Shown here: positions 37,401 to 45,324 of the stretch, piece after piece | How the letters are laid out: every line of letters begins with the position of its first letter | Numbering within the stretch: the first letter of the stretch is position 1 | Source: Bernardetiaceae bacterium | GTDB lineage: Bacteria > Bacteroidota > Bacteroidia > Cytophagales > Thermoflexibacteraceae | Length of the DNA stretch: 64,000 nucleotides | Assembly: GCA_025056255.1 (NCBI GenBank) | Contig: JANWVT010000003.1 | Coordinates: 209,181-273,180, forward strand | Direction: 5' to 3' | The notes under the pieces: model-generated | Told to the model about the DNA's origin: nothing | Database searches by the model: none | The model's input: only the letters and a program-made list of their open reading frames with translations | Program-made: the position numbers and the translations under genes

Positions 37401-37630
37401 TGCGCAATCGCAACATGCAAATCAGCTACAATGTGCCTAAGAAACTCTTAGAACGTGTAGGAGCAGAGCGTTTGCGGGTGTTTGTACAGGCTGCTAACCT
37501 GTTTACTATCACTAAGTATACTGGTCTTGACCCAGCCATCTCTGGCGGCGATGCAGGATTTGGCATAGACACTGGTGGCAACTATCCTTTTGTGCGCACG
37601 TTTATGCTGGGCGCCAGTTTAGGATTTTAA
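34415..37630 (+). CDS. SusC/RagA-family TonB-dependent outer-membrane transporter
   Basis: A 1071-residue TonB-linked importer. ATG 34415 (MKMNMTIDRR) gives a signal peptide ending near VFSQ; the TTG at 34349 would add an unlikely leader. An N-terminal carboxypeptidase-regulatory-like domain (VTGKVTDAESNTPLPGVAVL...SYVGFKTQEI) is followed by a plug (VVVTGYLTEQKKD, VRVRGFTTLGNNAPLYIVDGVP) and the 22-strand barrel ending in an aromatic residue (GASLGF). It lies 44 bases before its SusD partner. The substrate is unknown: no glycan-active enzymes are adjacent, and the nearest enzyme is the divergent protease. Confidence 0.95.
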   Translation: MKMNMTIDRRLWGGIPILLFLLVWWQPVFSQKKVTGKVTDAESNTPLPGVAVLAKGTQTGTTTDSEGKFSLNVPAGSDVLVFSYVGFKTQEIVIGNQTNIEIALQADDKLLSEVVVTGYLTEQKKDIVGSVATVKSKDLVAIPQGNVEQQLQGRVAGVTVLTSGQPGVQTSVRVRGFTTLGNNAPLYIVDGVPLTDVSDLNGLDIESTTVLKDAGSASIYGARASNGVIVMTTKRGLTRPGKVRLDYEMQYGMQYPGKRPPILTPQEQAEWTFRALRNAGQATVHPQYGSGANPVLPDYINVGGLGGLFEGDPRIDRNRYNVNFDRGPIYQIVRANKAGTDWYDELTNPAPILNQSIGLSGGNENSRFYLGLGQYEQQGVVLNTWLKRYTARLNSEFTIAKKLRIGENFQATFRENPNIGNDLNSPQSENDLFMALTINPLIPVYDEFGGWAGTAAPGFNNSRNPVADRTRAGQNRGFSFSTLGNLYAELEPIPNLNLRTSIGGRLGSFHFRAAQFRTYERSENVGANSVTEGGGFFYTWTWTNTATYQKTFLDKHNVKGLIGYEYVVTDGFRQINGFGLNPFSMDPAFRTLSTTETVGRQVNSFGSPERRFGSLFGRVDYNYADKYYFNGTIRQDQSSVFGANNRTGVFPAFSAAWRISSEEFMKGLEWIDDLKIRGGWGQMGNSLIDPNNQFDLFVATSYDISGVNSGADPALRQSRLGNRNARWETTTTTNIGFDGTFFKGKMDIILDLYQKRTDDILYQVPLPAVLGQVTPPSVNIASISNRGIDLQIINRGNITQDLRFETDLTFTTFNNRIESLAPDAGITFFDGGFATRLGSTTRNQVGSSFSRFFGYKVVGLFQNEADVRNSPVQEGAAPGRLKFADINGDGRITPDDRTFIGSPIPDFTMGLNLRLMYKNFEFETFFYWVAGADAFNNYRLFTDFYPLFPGIAISRNVLDSWTPQNPNARTPIFENVANFSTNTQVSSYFIENASYLRNRNMQISYNVPKKLLERVGAERLRVFVQAANLFTITKYTGLDPAISGGDAGFGIDTGGNYPFVRTFMLGASLGF

Positions 37631-37674
37631 ACCTTTCACTTTCACAAAACGATAAGACTAAAACTGCAGTAAAT

Positions 37675-39438
37675 ATGAAAAGAGCATTCTTAAAAACAGT
37701 ATCGCTCTCAATAGCGCTAATTGTGGGAGTGATAACTGCATGCAACAAAAGTTTCTTCGATGTAGAACCTATCGGGCAGTTGGCAAATACCCAAGTAACC
37801 AGCCAAAAGGGTGCAGAGCAAATTTTGATTGGTGCCTATGCCACTCTGAACAGCGGCAACTGGAACGGTTCTTTTACTAACTGGATTTATGGTAGCGCTT
37901 GTGGAGGAGATGCTAACAAAGGCTCCAATGCAGGCGACCAGTCGCAGATGAACGAAATCATTCGCTTTGAAGGACAACCGGTCAATTTTGACTTTAATTT
38001 GAAGTGGGTAGCTATTTATAATGGTGTAGCGCGTGCCAACCAAGCCATTATTGTTACTAATAACCTCACACGCGAACAAATTCCCGATGCTGACCGCCGT
38101 CGGATTATTGCCGAAGCACGATTCCTGAGAGGGTTCTATCACTTTGAAGGCAAGAAAGTTTTTAACATGGTGCCCTACATAGACGAGACCATTAGCTACA
38201 GTGCCGGCAACTTCCGCGTACCTAACGACCGCGACATCTGGCCAAACATTGAAGCCGATTTCAGACATGCTTATGAAAACTTACCCGAGGTGCAAGCACA
38301 ACCCGGCAGAGCAAACAAATGGGCTGCTGCTGCTTTTTTGGGCAAAGTGTTGCTTTTCCAGCGCAAGTTTGCCGAAGCTAAACGCTTGTTTGATGAATGT
38401 ATCGACCGCGGCAGAACAGCCAAAGGAGAACGCTATGGGCTCATGGACGAGTTTTGGCAAAATTTCAATGCAGATTTTGACAATAACAGAGAATCTATTT
38501 TTGCATGTCAGGCTTCGGTAAACGACGGCACTGGTGCAGCTAATGCTAACCCCGACCAAGTGCTCAACTTCCCCCACAACAATGGCTGGGCAGGAGCTAT
38601 GCCCGCAGGCTGTTGCGGCTTTCATCAGCCTTCGTTTGATTTGGCAAACTCTTTCCGCACCACTCAGCAAGGTTTGCCCTTGTTAGATGGCTCTTACAAT
38701 TTGCCGCAAAATGAGCTCCGTACCGATATGGGCATCCCTTCCGACCGTCCTTTTACTCCCGACGAAGGACCGCTTGACCCCAGAATAGACTGGACTATTG
38801 GACGGCGCGGCATTCCTTACTTAGATTGGGGACTACACCCGGGCAATGCATGGATTCGCGATGTAAACAATGGAGGTCCTTTCTCTCCCAAGAAAAACGT
38901 GTTCTACCGCGCCCAGCAAGGACGCCTAACCGACAACTCATCTTGGACACCCGGTTTCACCGCACTTAACTATGTCTTTATGCGCTATGCCGACCTGTTG
39001 CTCATGGCTGCCGAGTGCGAAGTAGAACTGGGTAACTTAGAGCGAGCTCGTCAGCTTGTCAATCAAGTGCGTCGCAGAGCTGCTAACCCTGCCGGATTTG
39101 TTCGCTTCTCCGACGGACGCCCTGCTGCCAATTATCGCATCAGCGAATATACAACTCCTTGGAGCAGCCAAGATTTTGCCCGCAATGCTGTGCGGTTTGA
39201 GCGCCGCTTAGAGTTGGCAATGGAAGGACATCGCTTCTTCGACCTTGTGCGCTGGGGCATTGCCGACCCTGTGCTGAATGCTTATTTGCAATACGAAAGT
39301 ACCAAGTTAGCATTCTTCCGCGGAGCACGCTTCACACGTGGTAAAAACGAATACTTCCCTATTCCGCAAGTACAAATTGATGTAACGGGCAACGGTCCTG
39401 ATGGCAGACCCATTCTAAGGCAGAATCCGGGTTACTAA
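37675..39438 (+). CDS. SusD/RagB-family nutrient-binding lipoprotein
   Basis: Surface lid of the SusCD importer, 587 residues. The lipoprotein signal has lipobox VITAC with Cys23. The N-terminal half shows TPR-like helices (NQAIIVTNNLTREQIPDADRRRIIAEARFLRGFYHFEG, the SusD signature). The C-terminal part has RYADLLLMAAE and a GxRFFDLVRWG-type motif (EGHRFFDLVRWG), ending in YFPIPQVQID. It is co-directional with SusC, and a terminator follows within 25 bases. Confidence 0.95.
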   Translation: MKRAFLKTVSLSIALIVGVITACNKSFFDVEPIGQLANTQVTSQKGAEQILIGAYATLNSGNWNGSFTNWIYGSACGGDANKGSNAGDQSQMNEIIRFEGQPVNFDFNLKWVAIYNGVARANQAIIVTNNLTREQIPDADRRRIIAEARFLRGFYHFEGKKVFNMVPYIDETISYSAGNFRVPNDRDIWPNIEADFRHAYENLPEVQAQPGRANKWAAAAFLGKVLLFQRKFAEAKRLFDECIDRGRTAKGERYGLMDEFWQNFNADFDNNRESIFACQASVNDGTGAANANPDQVLNFPHNNGWAGAMPAGCCGFHQPSFDLANSFRTTQQGLPLLDGSYNLPQNELRTDMGIPSDRPFTPDEGPLDPRIDWTIGRRGIPYLDWGLHPGNAWIRDVNNGGPFSPKKNVFYRAQQGRLTDNSSWTPGFTALNYVFMRYADLLLMAAECEVELGNLERARQLVNQVRRRAANPAGFVRFSDGRPAANYRISEYTTPWSSQDFARNAVRFERRLELAMEGHRFFDLVRWGIADPVLNAYLQYESTKLAFFRGARFTRGKNEYFPIPQVQIDVTGNGPDGRPILRQNPGY

Positions 39439-39461
39439 AAAAGTCATTTTTGCTCAGCTAC

Positions 39462-39495
39462 AAAACCCGATAGGTTTTAAAACCTGTCGGGTTTT
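39462..39495 (+). terminator. terminator of the SusCD operon
   Basis: Two adjoining 17-base arms, AAAACCCGATAGGTTTT and AAAACCTGTCGGGTTTT, pair with one mismatch and run into a T-tract. The AACCTGTCGGGTTT arm resembles the hairpin at 25785. Confidence 0.8.
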
Positions 39496-39694
39496 TGTAT
39501 GCTTATGTTGTTGCTATAAGCAAACCACCTATTGGCATAGTAAGCAGCACTTCCTCTGAAAACACAAACATGTAGATATGCTTCTTAGCAGATGCAAACT
39601 GCTATTTTTTTGCTTATAATCAACTGACTATCAAACTACTACACCTGTGGTCTACATTTTATAAACAACCTGTCGGAGTAAAAACTTTCAAAAA

Positions 39695-39760
39695 AATGCG
39701 AGCCAATTGTTAGGGCAAGAGGCTCTTTCATTGGGCAGCTCTGCGGTTGAAAATTTTTGC
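39695..39760 (+). repeat. copy 2 of the diverged intergenic hairpin repeat
   Basis: AATGCGAGCCA (39695-39705), GGCTCTTT (39721-39728) and GAAAATTTTTGC (39749-39760) match, in order and orientation, the minus strand of 29785-29841. GAGCC and GGCTC can pair as a hairpin followed by T's. The spacing between blocks differs, so the copies are diverged. Confidence 0.45.
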
Positions 39761-39857
39761 TATCAGGTTAAAATAACACTGCTCAAGTCCGCATTTTTAG
39801 TATGAGCAGCTTTCATTTTTGCCCCATTGCTGCAACTGTATTTTTCCTGATGCCTGC

Positions 39858-39865
39858 TAATTTTG
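39858..39865 (+). promoter_or_regulatory. -7 promoter box TAATTTTG upstream of the E1 gene
   Basis: A perfect TAnnTTTG match 31 bases before the ATG. No -33 TTTG lies at the right distance, so support is moderate. Confidence 0.35.
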
Positions 39866-39896
39866 CAGCCGTTTAAAACCTTTTTAGCACACTGCC

Positions 39897-41879
39897 ATGT
39901 ACCTTACATTCGACCGCAAACACTACAGCGCCGATACGCTAATTCATTTATACACCAATTTGGTAAAACCTCGCATGATTGAAGAGAAAATGCTGGTACT
40001 GCTGCGGCAGGGAAAAATTAGCAAGTGGTTTTCGGGTATCGGTCAGGAAGCCATTTCAGTAGGTGCTGTTTGTGCAATGGCGCCCGATGAGTACATTCTC
40101 CCGATGCACCGCAATTTAGGTATTTTTACAGGGCGCGGCGTAGATTTGGCGCAGCTATTCGCACAATTTCAGGGCAAAAAGTCAGGTTTTACCAAAGGAC
40201 GCGACCGCTCTTTTCACTTTGGTAGCAAGCCGCACCACATTGTCGGCATGATTTCGCATTTAGGTCCTCAACTGGCAATTGCCGACGGCATTGCATTGGC
40301 AGACGTGCTACAAAAAAACAAGAAAGCTACACTTGTTTTCACTGGCGACGGCGCCACCTCCGAAGGTGATTTCCACGAAGGCGTCAATGTGGCTGCTGTG
40401 TGGGACTTGCCTGTCATTTTTGTCATCGAAAACAATGGCTATGGGCTTTCTACCCCCAGTAGCGAACAGTTTCGCTGCAAGCAATTCATCGACAAATGCA
40501 TTGGCTACGGCATAGAGGGCGTTAAAGTAGATGGCAACAACGTATTGGAAGTGTACGATGCTGTTATCCGAATTTTGGAAGACATCCGCCAAAATCCACG
40601 TCCTTTTTTATTAGAAGCCATTACCTTCCGCATGCGTGGACACGAGGAAGCCTCTGGCACCAAATACGTTCCGCAAGAGCTGTTTGAAGAATGGGGTAAA
40701 AAAGACCCTGTAACTAACTACGAAGCCTATTTGCTTTCCGAGGGCGTGCTGTCGCAAGCAGATGTAGCTGCCATTCGCGCCGAAATTCGGGAAGAAATCG
40801 AGCGCGGCATTGCCATCGCTTTTTCCCAGCCCGACCCCACACCCGACACCGCCGAAGAATTGGCAGATATGTATGCGCCCTATGTGCAGCAAGTTGTAGC
40901 CCCTGTGCATGCCGGAACAGAAAAGCGCTTCATAGACGCAGTGCAAGACGGGCTGCGGCAAGGCATGGAGCGTTGGAACAACCTGATTTTAATGGGGCAA
41001 GACATCGCCGAGTATGGCGGTGCATTCAAAGTGACAGAAGGATTCGTTGCTAAATACGGACGTGCCCGCGTGCGCAACACTCCCCTTTGCGAAAGCGCTA
41101 TTGTAGGTGCCGCCTTAGGGCTTTCCATTAAAGGCTACAAGAGCATGGTGGAAATGCAATTTGCCGACTTTGTTACTTGCGGATTTAATCAAATTGTGAA
41201 TAACCTCGCCAAAATACACTATCGCTGGGGACAAAACGCCGATGTGGTAGTACGCATGCCAACCGGTGCAGGAGTAGCCGCCGGACCGTTTCACTCGCAA
41301 AGCAACGAAGCGTGGTTTTTCCACACGCCCGGACTGAAAATTGTTTACCCTAGCAATCCCTACGATGCCAAAGGCTTACTACTAGCAGCTCTGGAAGACC
41401 CTAACCCCTACCTATACTTTGAACACAAAGCCATGTATCGTGCCATTACAGGGCTTGTGCCCGACGGCTTCTACACCGTAGAAGTGGGAAAAGCCGCTAC
41501 TGTGCAAGCAGGCACCGACCTGAGCATTATTACTTACGGCATGGGGGTACACTGGGCACAACAAATTGCCAAACAAACGCCTGAAATTTCTATTGAAATT
41601 ATTGACCTACGCACCTTGCTGCCTTGGGACAAAGAAGCTGTTGCTGCAAGTGTGAAAAAAACAGGTAAAGTTTTGGTTTGCCACGAAGACTGCCTCACGG
41701 GCGGCATCGGCGGAGAAATAGCTGCATGGATTGCCGAGCACTGCTTCGAGTACTTAGATGCCCCCGTTATGCGCGAAGGCAGCCTCGACACCGCCGTGCC
41801 ATTTAGCCCTGCCTTAGAGCAAAATTTCTTGCCTCAAAAACGCATGTACGAGAAAGTCAAAGCGTTAGCAGCCTATTAG
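39897..41879 (+). CDS. fused alpha/beta 2-oxoacid dehydrogenase E1 (branched-chain or pyruvate type)
   Basis: A thiamine-diphosphate E1 subunit that decarboxylates a 2-oxoacid and passes the acyl group to lipoyl-E2. The 660-residue protein joins an alpha half (about 1-320) and a beta half (about 335-660). The alpha half has the ThDP motif GDG at 150-152 through ENNGYG near 177-182. The beta half begins GQDIAEYGGAFKVTEGF and has PTGAGVAAGPFHSQSNEAWF. In separate-subunit enzymes these halves are two genes. Sequence resembles 2-oxoisovalerate dehydrogenase, but pyruvate cannot be excluded. No E2 or E3 gene is adjacent. Confidence 0.9.
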   Translation: MYLTFDRKHYSADTLIHLYTNLVKPRMIEEKMLVLLRQGKISKWFSGIGQEAISVGAVCAMAPDEYILPMHRNLGIFTGRGVDLAQLFAQFQGKKSGFTKGRDRSFHFGSKPHHIVGMISHLGPQLAIADGIALADVLQKNKKATLVFTGDGATSEGDFHEGVNVAAVWDLPVIFVIENNGYGLSTPSSEQFRCKQFIDKCIGYGIEGVKVDGNNVLEVYDAVIRILEDIRQNPRPFLLEAITFRMRGHEEASGTKYVPQELFEEWGKKDPVTNYEAYLLSEGVLSQADVAAIRAEIREEIERGIAIAFSQPDPTPDTAEELADMYAPYVQQVVAPVHAGTEKRFIDAVQDGLRQGMERWNNLILMGQDIAEYGGAFKVTEGFVAKYGRARVRNTPLCESAIVGAALGLSIKGYKSMVEMQFADFVTCGFNQIVNNLAKIHYRWGQNADVVVRMPTGAGVAAGPFHSQSNEAWFFHTPGLKIVYPSNPYDAKGLLLAALEDPNPYLYFEHKAMYRAITGLVPDGFYTVEVGKAATVQAGTDLSIITYGMGVHWAQQIAKQTPEISIEIIDLRTLLPWDKEAVAASVKKTGKVLVCHEDCLTGGIGGEIAAWIAEHCFEYLDAPVMREGSLDTAVPFSPALEQNFLPQKRMYEKVKALAAY

Positions 41880-41912
41880 CAAACATTAACAAGCTACTCG
41901 CACAAAAGCTGT

Positions 41913-41920
41913 TAGTTTTG
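41913..41920 (+). promoter_or_regulatory. -7 promoter box TAGTTTTG upstream of the LptF/G gene
   Basis: A perfect TAnnTTTG match 18 bases before ATG 41939. It overlaps the TTG at 41918, which argues against that codon as the start. No -33 element is evident. Confidence 0.3.
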
Positions 41921-41938
41921 CAACTCGAACCAAACATC

Positions 41939-43411
41939 ATGTTGCGATTTACGAAAGTTGACAAATTGGTTAGCAAAGCATTCTACGGCATTTTTTTGCT
42001 AAGCTATGCCGTAGTACTGTTTATTTTGCTCACTTTTGTAATGTCGCAATACTTTGAGGATTTCGTAGGCAAAGATTTGGGCTGGGAAGTATTTGCGCAG
42101 TTGTTTTTCTATTTTGGCTTGGTGCTCACCCCGCAGGCATTGCCACTGGCAGTGTTGTTAGCCTCTCTAATGGCATTTGGGAATTTAGGTGAAAACTCCG
42201 AAATCACGGCTGTTAAAGCTGCCGGCATCCCCCTCACGCGCTTGATGTTGCCTATGGGCGTATATGCGCTGCTGATTACAGTAGGCGCTTTTCTGTTCAA
42301 CAATCACTTTGCCCCATATGCCAATTTGAAAGCCTACAGCCTCATGTACGACGTGCGGCAAAAAAAACCCGCTTTGGAATTTAAAGAAGGCGGCTTCTAC
42401 ACCGACCTACCCGACTACCGCATCCGCATCGAGCGCAAGAGCCGTAGCACAGACAGCATTGTTTACGGCGTGATGATTTACGACCACACCAAACAACGCG
42501 GCAATACAGATGTGATTTTGGCAGATACTGGCAAAATCTACACCATCATGGACAATAATTTTCTTGTGATGGAGCTCTGGAACGGCAATAGATTTGCCGA
42601 ATATTTCGGGCAAAATACCGACCGGAAAGAGTTTGTCCGCGACCACTTCCAAAAAGCTAAGTTCGTTTTTTCGCTCGCCGCGCTTGGCATGCAGAAAACC
42701 GACGAAGAGCTTTTTCTCTCCCACAAAATCATGAAAAATGTGAGCGAGTTGGAAGTAGTTGCCGACTCGCTTAATAATGAGCTGCAACGCTATCAAATGC
42801 CGCTGTTTAACGACTTAAAGCCTTACTACGACTACCAGTTCAACGCCGACAGAGCAAAATATCCTGCTAATGAACAAGATAGCGTCTCAACCGACTTTAT
42901 GCAATGGAAAGACTCTGTTACTCGCTCCGACGTTGACCTACTGTTCGAACGCGCCTTAACCAAAACGCGCAACATTGAATCACTGGCAACCATTGCCCAA
43001 GAGCGCATTAGCTATTATGACAAAGAAGAGCGCAATTTCCGATTGGAGCAACATCATCGCTTCACCATGTCGGTGGCTTGCCTGATGATGTTTTTAATTG
43101 GTGCACCATTAGGCGCCATCATCAAACGCGGTGGGCTGGGCGTACCTGTGCTGGTTTCCATTATCTTCTTCATTATCTTCTATGTTATCAATATTTCAGG
43201 CAGCCACTATGCCAAAGAAGGCGTTACTTCTGTCATTACTGGTGCATGGATTGCCGATGTAGTGCTACTGCTATTTGGTATTTGGTTTTTCCGACAAGCC
43301 CAAAAAGACTCTCGCCTGTTCGATGCCGATGCCTACTTAGTGTGGTTTGGGCGCATCAAATCGAAGTGGCAACAGGTTTTATCGAAGCGCCTTAGGCAAC
43401 CAAGTCGCTAA
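41939..43411 (+). CDS. LptF/LptG-family lipopolysaccharide export permease
   Basis: Inner-membrane permease of the LPS export system (YjgP/YjgQ family), 490 residues. Three N-terminal TM helices (about 10-35, 45-75, 95-120), a long periplasmic beta-rich domain (about 120-395) and three C-terminal TM helices fit the LptF/LptG layout. GAPLGAIIKRGGLGVPVLVS near the second TM cluster is a conserved family segment. Start ATG 41939 is preferred over TTG 41918. LptF and LptG cannot be separated from sequence alone. The last 33 bases overlap the 3' end of the convergent dctM gene. Confidence 0.87.
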   Translation: MLRFTKVDKLVSKAFYGIFLLSYAVVLFILLTFVMSQYFEDFVGKDLGWEVFAQLFFYFGLVLTPQALPLAVLLASLMAFGNLGENSEITAVKAAGIPLTRLMLPMGVYALLITVGAFLFNNHFAPYANLKAYSLMYDVRQKKPALEFKEGGFYTDLPDYRIRIERKSRSTDSIVYGVMIYDHTKQRGNTDVILADTGKIYTIMDNNFLVMELWNGNRFAEYFGQNTDRKEFVRDHFQKAKFVFSLAALGMQKTDEELFLSHKIMKNVSELEVVADSLNNELQRYQMPLFNDLKPYYDYQFNADRAKYPANEQDSVSTDFMQWKDSVTRSDVDLLFERALTKTRNIESLATIAQERISYYDKEERNFRLEQHHRFTMSVACLMMFLIGAPLGAIIKRGGLGVPVLVSIIFFIIFYVINISGSHYAKEGVTSVITGAWIADVVLLLFGIWFFRQAQKDSRLFDADAYLVWFGRIKSKWQQVLSKRLRQPSR

Positions 43412-44686
43412 TTCAGGGTAGAGAGCAATTACCAACAACACCAACAATTGAATGATAATAAAGGGCACAATGCCTCTGTAAAGATGCTGAGTAGTAATTT
43501 GCGGCGGTGCCACTCCTTTCAGATAAAACAGCGAGAAGCCAAACGGAGGGGTTAGGAAGGAAGTTTGCAGATTCATGCAAACTAAAATCCCCACCCATAA
43601 TAAATCAATCTGATAGCGAGCAAAGATAGGCACAATAACCGGCATAAAGATGAAAATAATTTCAATAAAATCGATAAAAAAGCCGGCAATAAAAATACCT
43701 ATCATCACAAACGCCAAAAAAGCATAGGGGCTTAGTTGAGTGTGCTCAATAAGCTGCACCAAGTCGTGGTCGCCTCCTACGCCTCTGAAAACCAAGCCAA
43801 AAGCTGTTGCTCCAATGAGAATAATAAAAACCATTACAGTTAGATGCGTAGTTTCTGCCATTACCTCACGCAACACTTTTAAGCTCAGTTTACCTTCGTA
43901 AGCTGTCAGCAGCGTTGCCATAAATGCTCCCACTCCTGCTGCTTCGGTAGGCGAAGCAATGCCAGCAAATATGGCTCCCAACACAGCTACTACTAAAATC
44001 ATAGGCAGCACAAAAGCACGAAACAAGCGTCCGTAAAAGCCCTCTGCTCTGAATGCAGCGCGTTCTTTGGCAGGAATAGCTGGTGCCACCTCCGGTTTGA
44101 GGGCAGCTATTACAACAATGTAAATTACATATCCTACAACAAGAAGCAAGCTTGGCACTACTGCACTCACGAATAAGTCGCCTACTGAAATATTCATCAC
44201 GCTGCCTAGCAATACCAAAATCACACTGGGCGGAATCACCTGCCCCAGTGTTCCTGCGGCTGCAATAGTACCTGTGGCAAGGTACGGACTGTATCCGCGT
44301 GCTAACATAGCCGGCAGGCTCAATAAACCCATTGTTACCACAGTGGCGCCTACCACACCTGTTGAAGCTGCCAGTAAAGTGCCCACAATCACTACCGAGA
44401 GGGCAAGCCCGCCGCGCAAGCCTCCAAACAGCATGGTCATGGTGTTGAGCAGCCGCTCGGCAATACCCGATTTTTCTAGCATTACGCCCATGTAAACAAA
44501 CAGCGGCACGGAAATTAGTACGTAGTTGCTCATAGTGCCGTAAATGCGCAAAGGCAACAAGTTAAACAGCTCCAAACCAAAAGTAAATAAGCCAAAAATG
44601 ATGGAAACACCTGCCAGCGTAAACGCTACGGGAAAACCTAACAGCAGTAAAATGAACAAGGTTAGGAACAACAGCAGTGCGGTCAT
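43379..44686 (-). CDS. dctM: TRAP transporter large permease (DctM family)
   Basis: Sodium-driven TRAP transporter membrane subunit, 435 residues, with about 11-12 TM helices. Family features are FPVAFTLAGVSIIFG at the N terminus, a conserved GxxxPPSVxLxxxG-like stretch (GTLGQVIPPSVILVLLGS) and FLTPPFGFSLFYLKGV near the C terminus. Its start overlaps the stop of dctQ by 4 bases, indicating coupling. No substrate-binding protein gene is nearby, so the substrate (usually an organic acid) is unknown. Confidence 0.93.
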   Translation of the reverse strand: MTALLLFLTLFILLLLGFPVAFTLAGVSIIFGLFTFGLELFNLLPLRIYGTMSNYVLISVPLFVYMGVMLEKSGIAERLLNTMTMLFGGLRGGLALSVVIVGTLLAASTGVVGATVVTMGLLSLPAMLARGYSPYLATGTIAAAGTLGQVIPPSVILVLLGSVMNISVGDLFVSAVVPSLLLVVGYVIYIVVIAALKPEVAPAIPAKERAAFRAEGFYGRLFRAFVLPMILVVAVLGAIFAGIASPTEAAGVGAFMATLLTAYEGKLSLKVLREVMAETTHLTVMVFIILIGATAFGLVFRGVGGDHDLVQLIEHTQLSPYAFLAFVMIGIFIAGFFIDFIEIIFIFMPVIVPIFARYQIDLLWVGILVCMNLQTSFLTPPFGFSLFYLKGVAPPQITTQHLYRGIVPFIIIQLLVLLVIALYPELATWLPKALR

Positions 44687-45231
44687 TTGTTTTCAGTGGG
44701 TTGTTGGATGCCTAAAATCATTAACAAACTATCTACCATTAGGGCAATGCCCTGCAAAAGCAATAGTACAAAGCCAACAGTCATAGCGCTTTTAATGAGG
44801 TAGCGATATGGCAAACCTCCAGCATCTGCCGAACCTTCATTGATGCGATAAGAAAGTGCTACATACGGAACAGAGGATTTGATTACCAGTAAGGCAAAAG
44901 GTATCAGAAAGAACAATACACCCCAAAAATTTACCCATGCCTTCGTTTTGGCACTAAAGCGCGCATAAAATATATCTACCCGCACGTGCCGGTCGTGGCG
45001 GAGCGAGTAGCCTGCTCCTATCAAAAAAATGACTGCAAAAATGTGCCATTCAGCCTCATAAAAAGCCACACTGCTACTTTTGAACACATAGCGCACTACC
45101 ACATCGATGCAAAAAACAATCACTAATATACTTGTTAACCACGATACACCGCGCCCCACATATTCATTGATGCGATGTGCTATCCGGCTGTAACCGTACA
45201 AAGCGCCAATGAGAAGTTTTTTCATTTTCAA
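44683..45231 (-). CDS. dctQ: TRAP transporter small permease (DctQ family)
   Basis: Small membrane subunit, 182 residues, four TM helices. YEAEWHIFAVIFLIGAGYSLRHDRHVRVDIFYARFS is the typical DctQ core, including the conserved ExxW and HVRVD. The start could be 45231 or the second Met at 45225. A putative promoter lies at 45250-45280. Confidence 0.9.
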   Translation of the reverse strand: MKMKKLLIGALYGYSRIAHRINEYVGRGVSWLTSILVIVFCIDVVVRYVFKSSSVAFYEAEWHIFAVIFLIGAGYSLRHDRHVRVDIFYARFSAKTKAWVNFWGVLFFLIPFALLVIKSSVPYVALSYRINEGSADAGGLPYRYLIKSAMTVGFVLLLLQGIALMVDSLLMILGIQQPTENK

Positions 45232-45249
45232 AGGTCGATTAAATGCAGT

Positions 45250-45280
45250 GAAAGATAGTTAGATTTTAAGGCTGTCCAAA
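45250..45280 (-). promoter_or_regulatory. promoter-like TTTG-N19-TATCTTTC for dctQM
   Basis: On the minus strand TTTG (45280-45277) is followed after 19 bases by TATCTTTC (45257-45250), which matches seven of eight positions of TAnnTTTG counting the two free ones. The predicted start site is just upstream of dctQ. Confidence 0.4.
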
Positions 45281-45324
45281 AAAGTAATGATTTTGCGGAA
45301 TTTTGCTGCTTTGTTTACCCAACC

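Larger units (their letters stand above)
39439..39896. other. intergenic region between SusD and E1 genes
   Basis: A 458-base gap that starts with the SusD terminator (39462-39495), then AT-rich sequence, a copy of the intergenic hairpin repeat (39695-39760) and a -7 promoter box (39858-39865). No gene is apparent. Confidence 0.5.
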
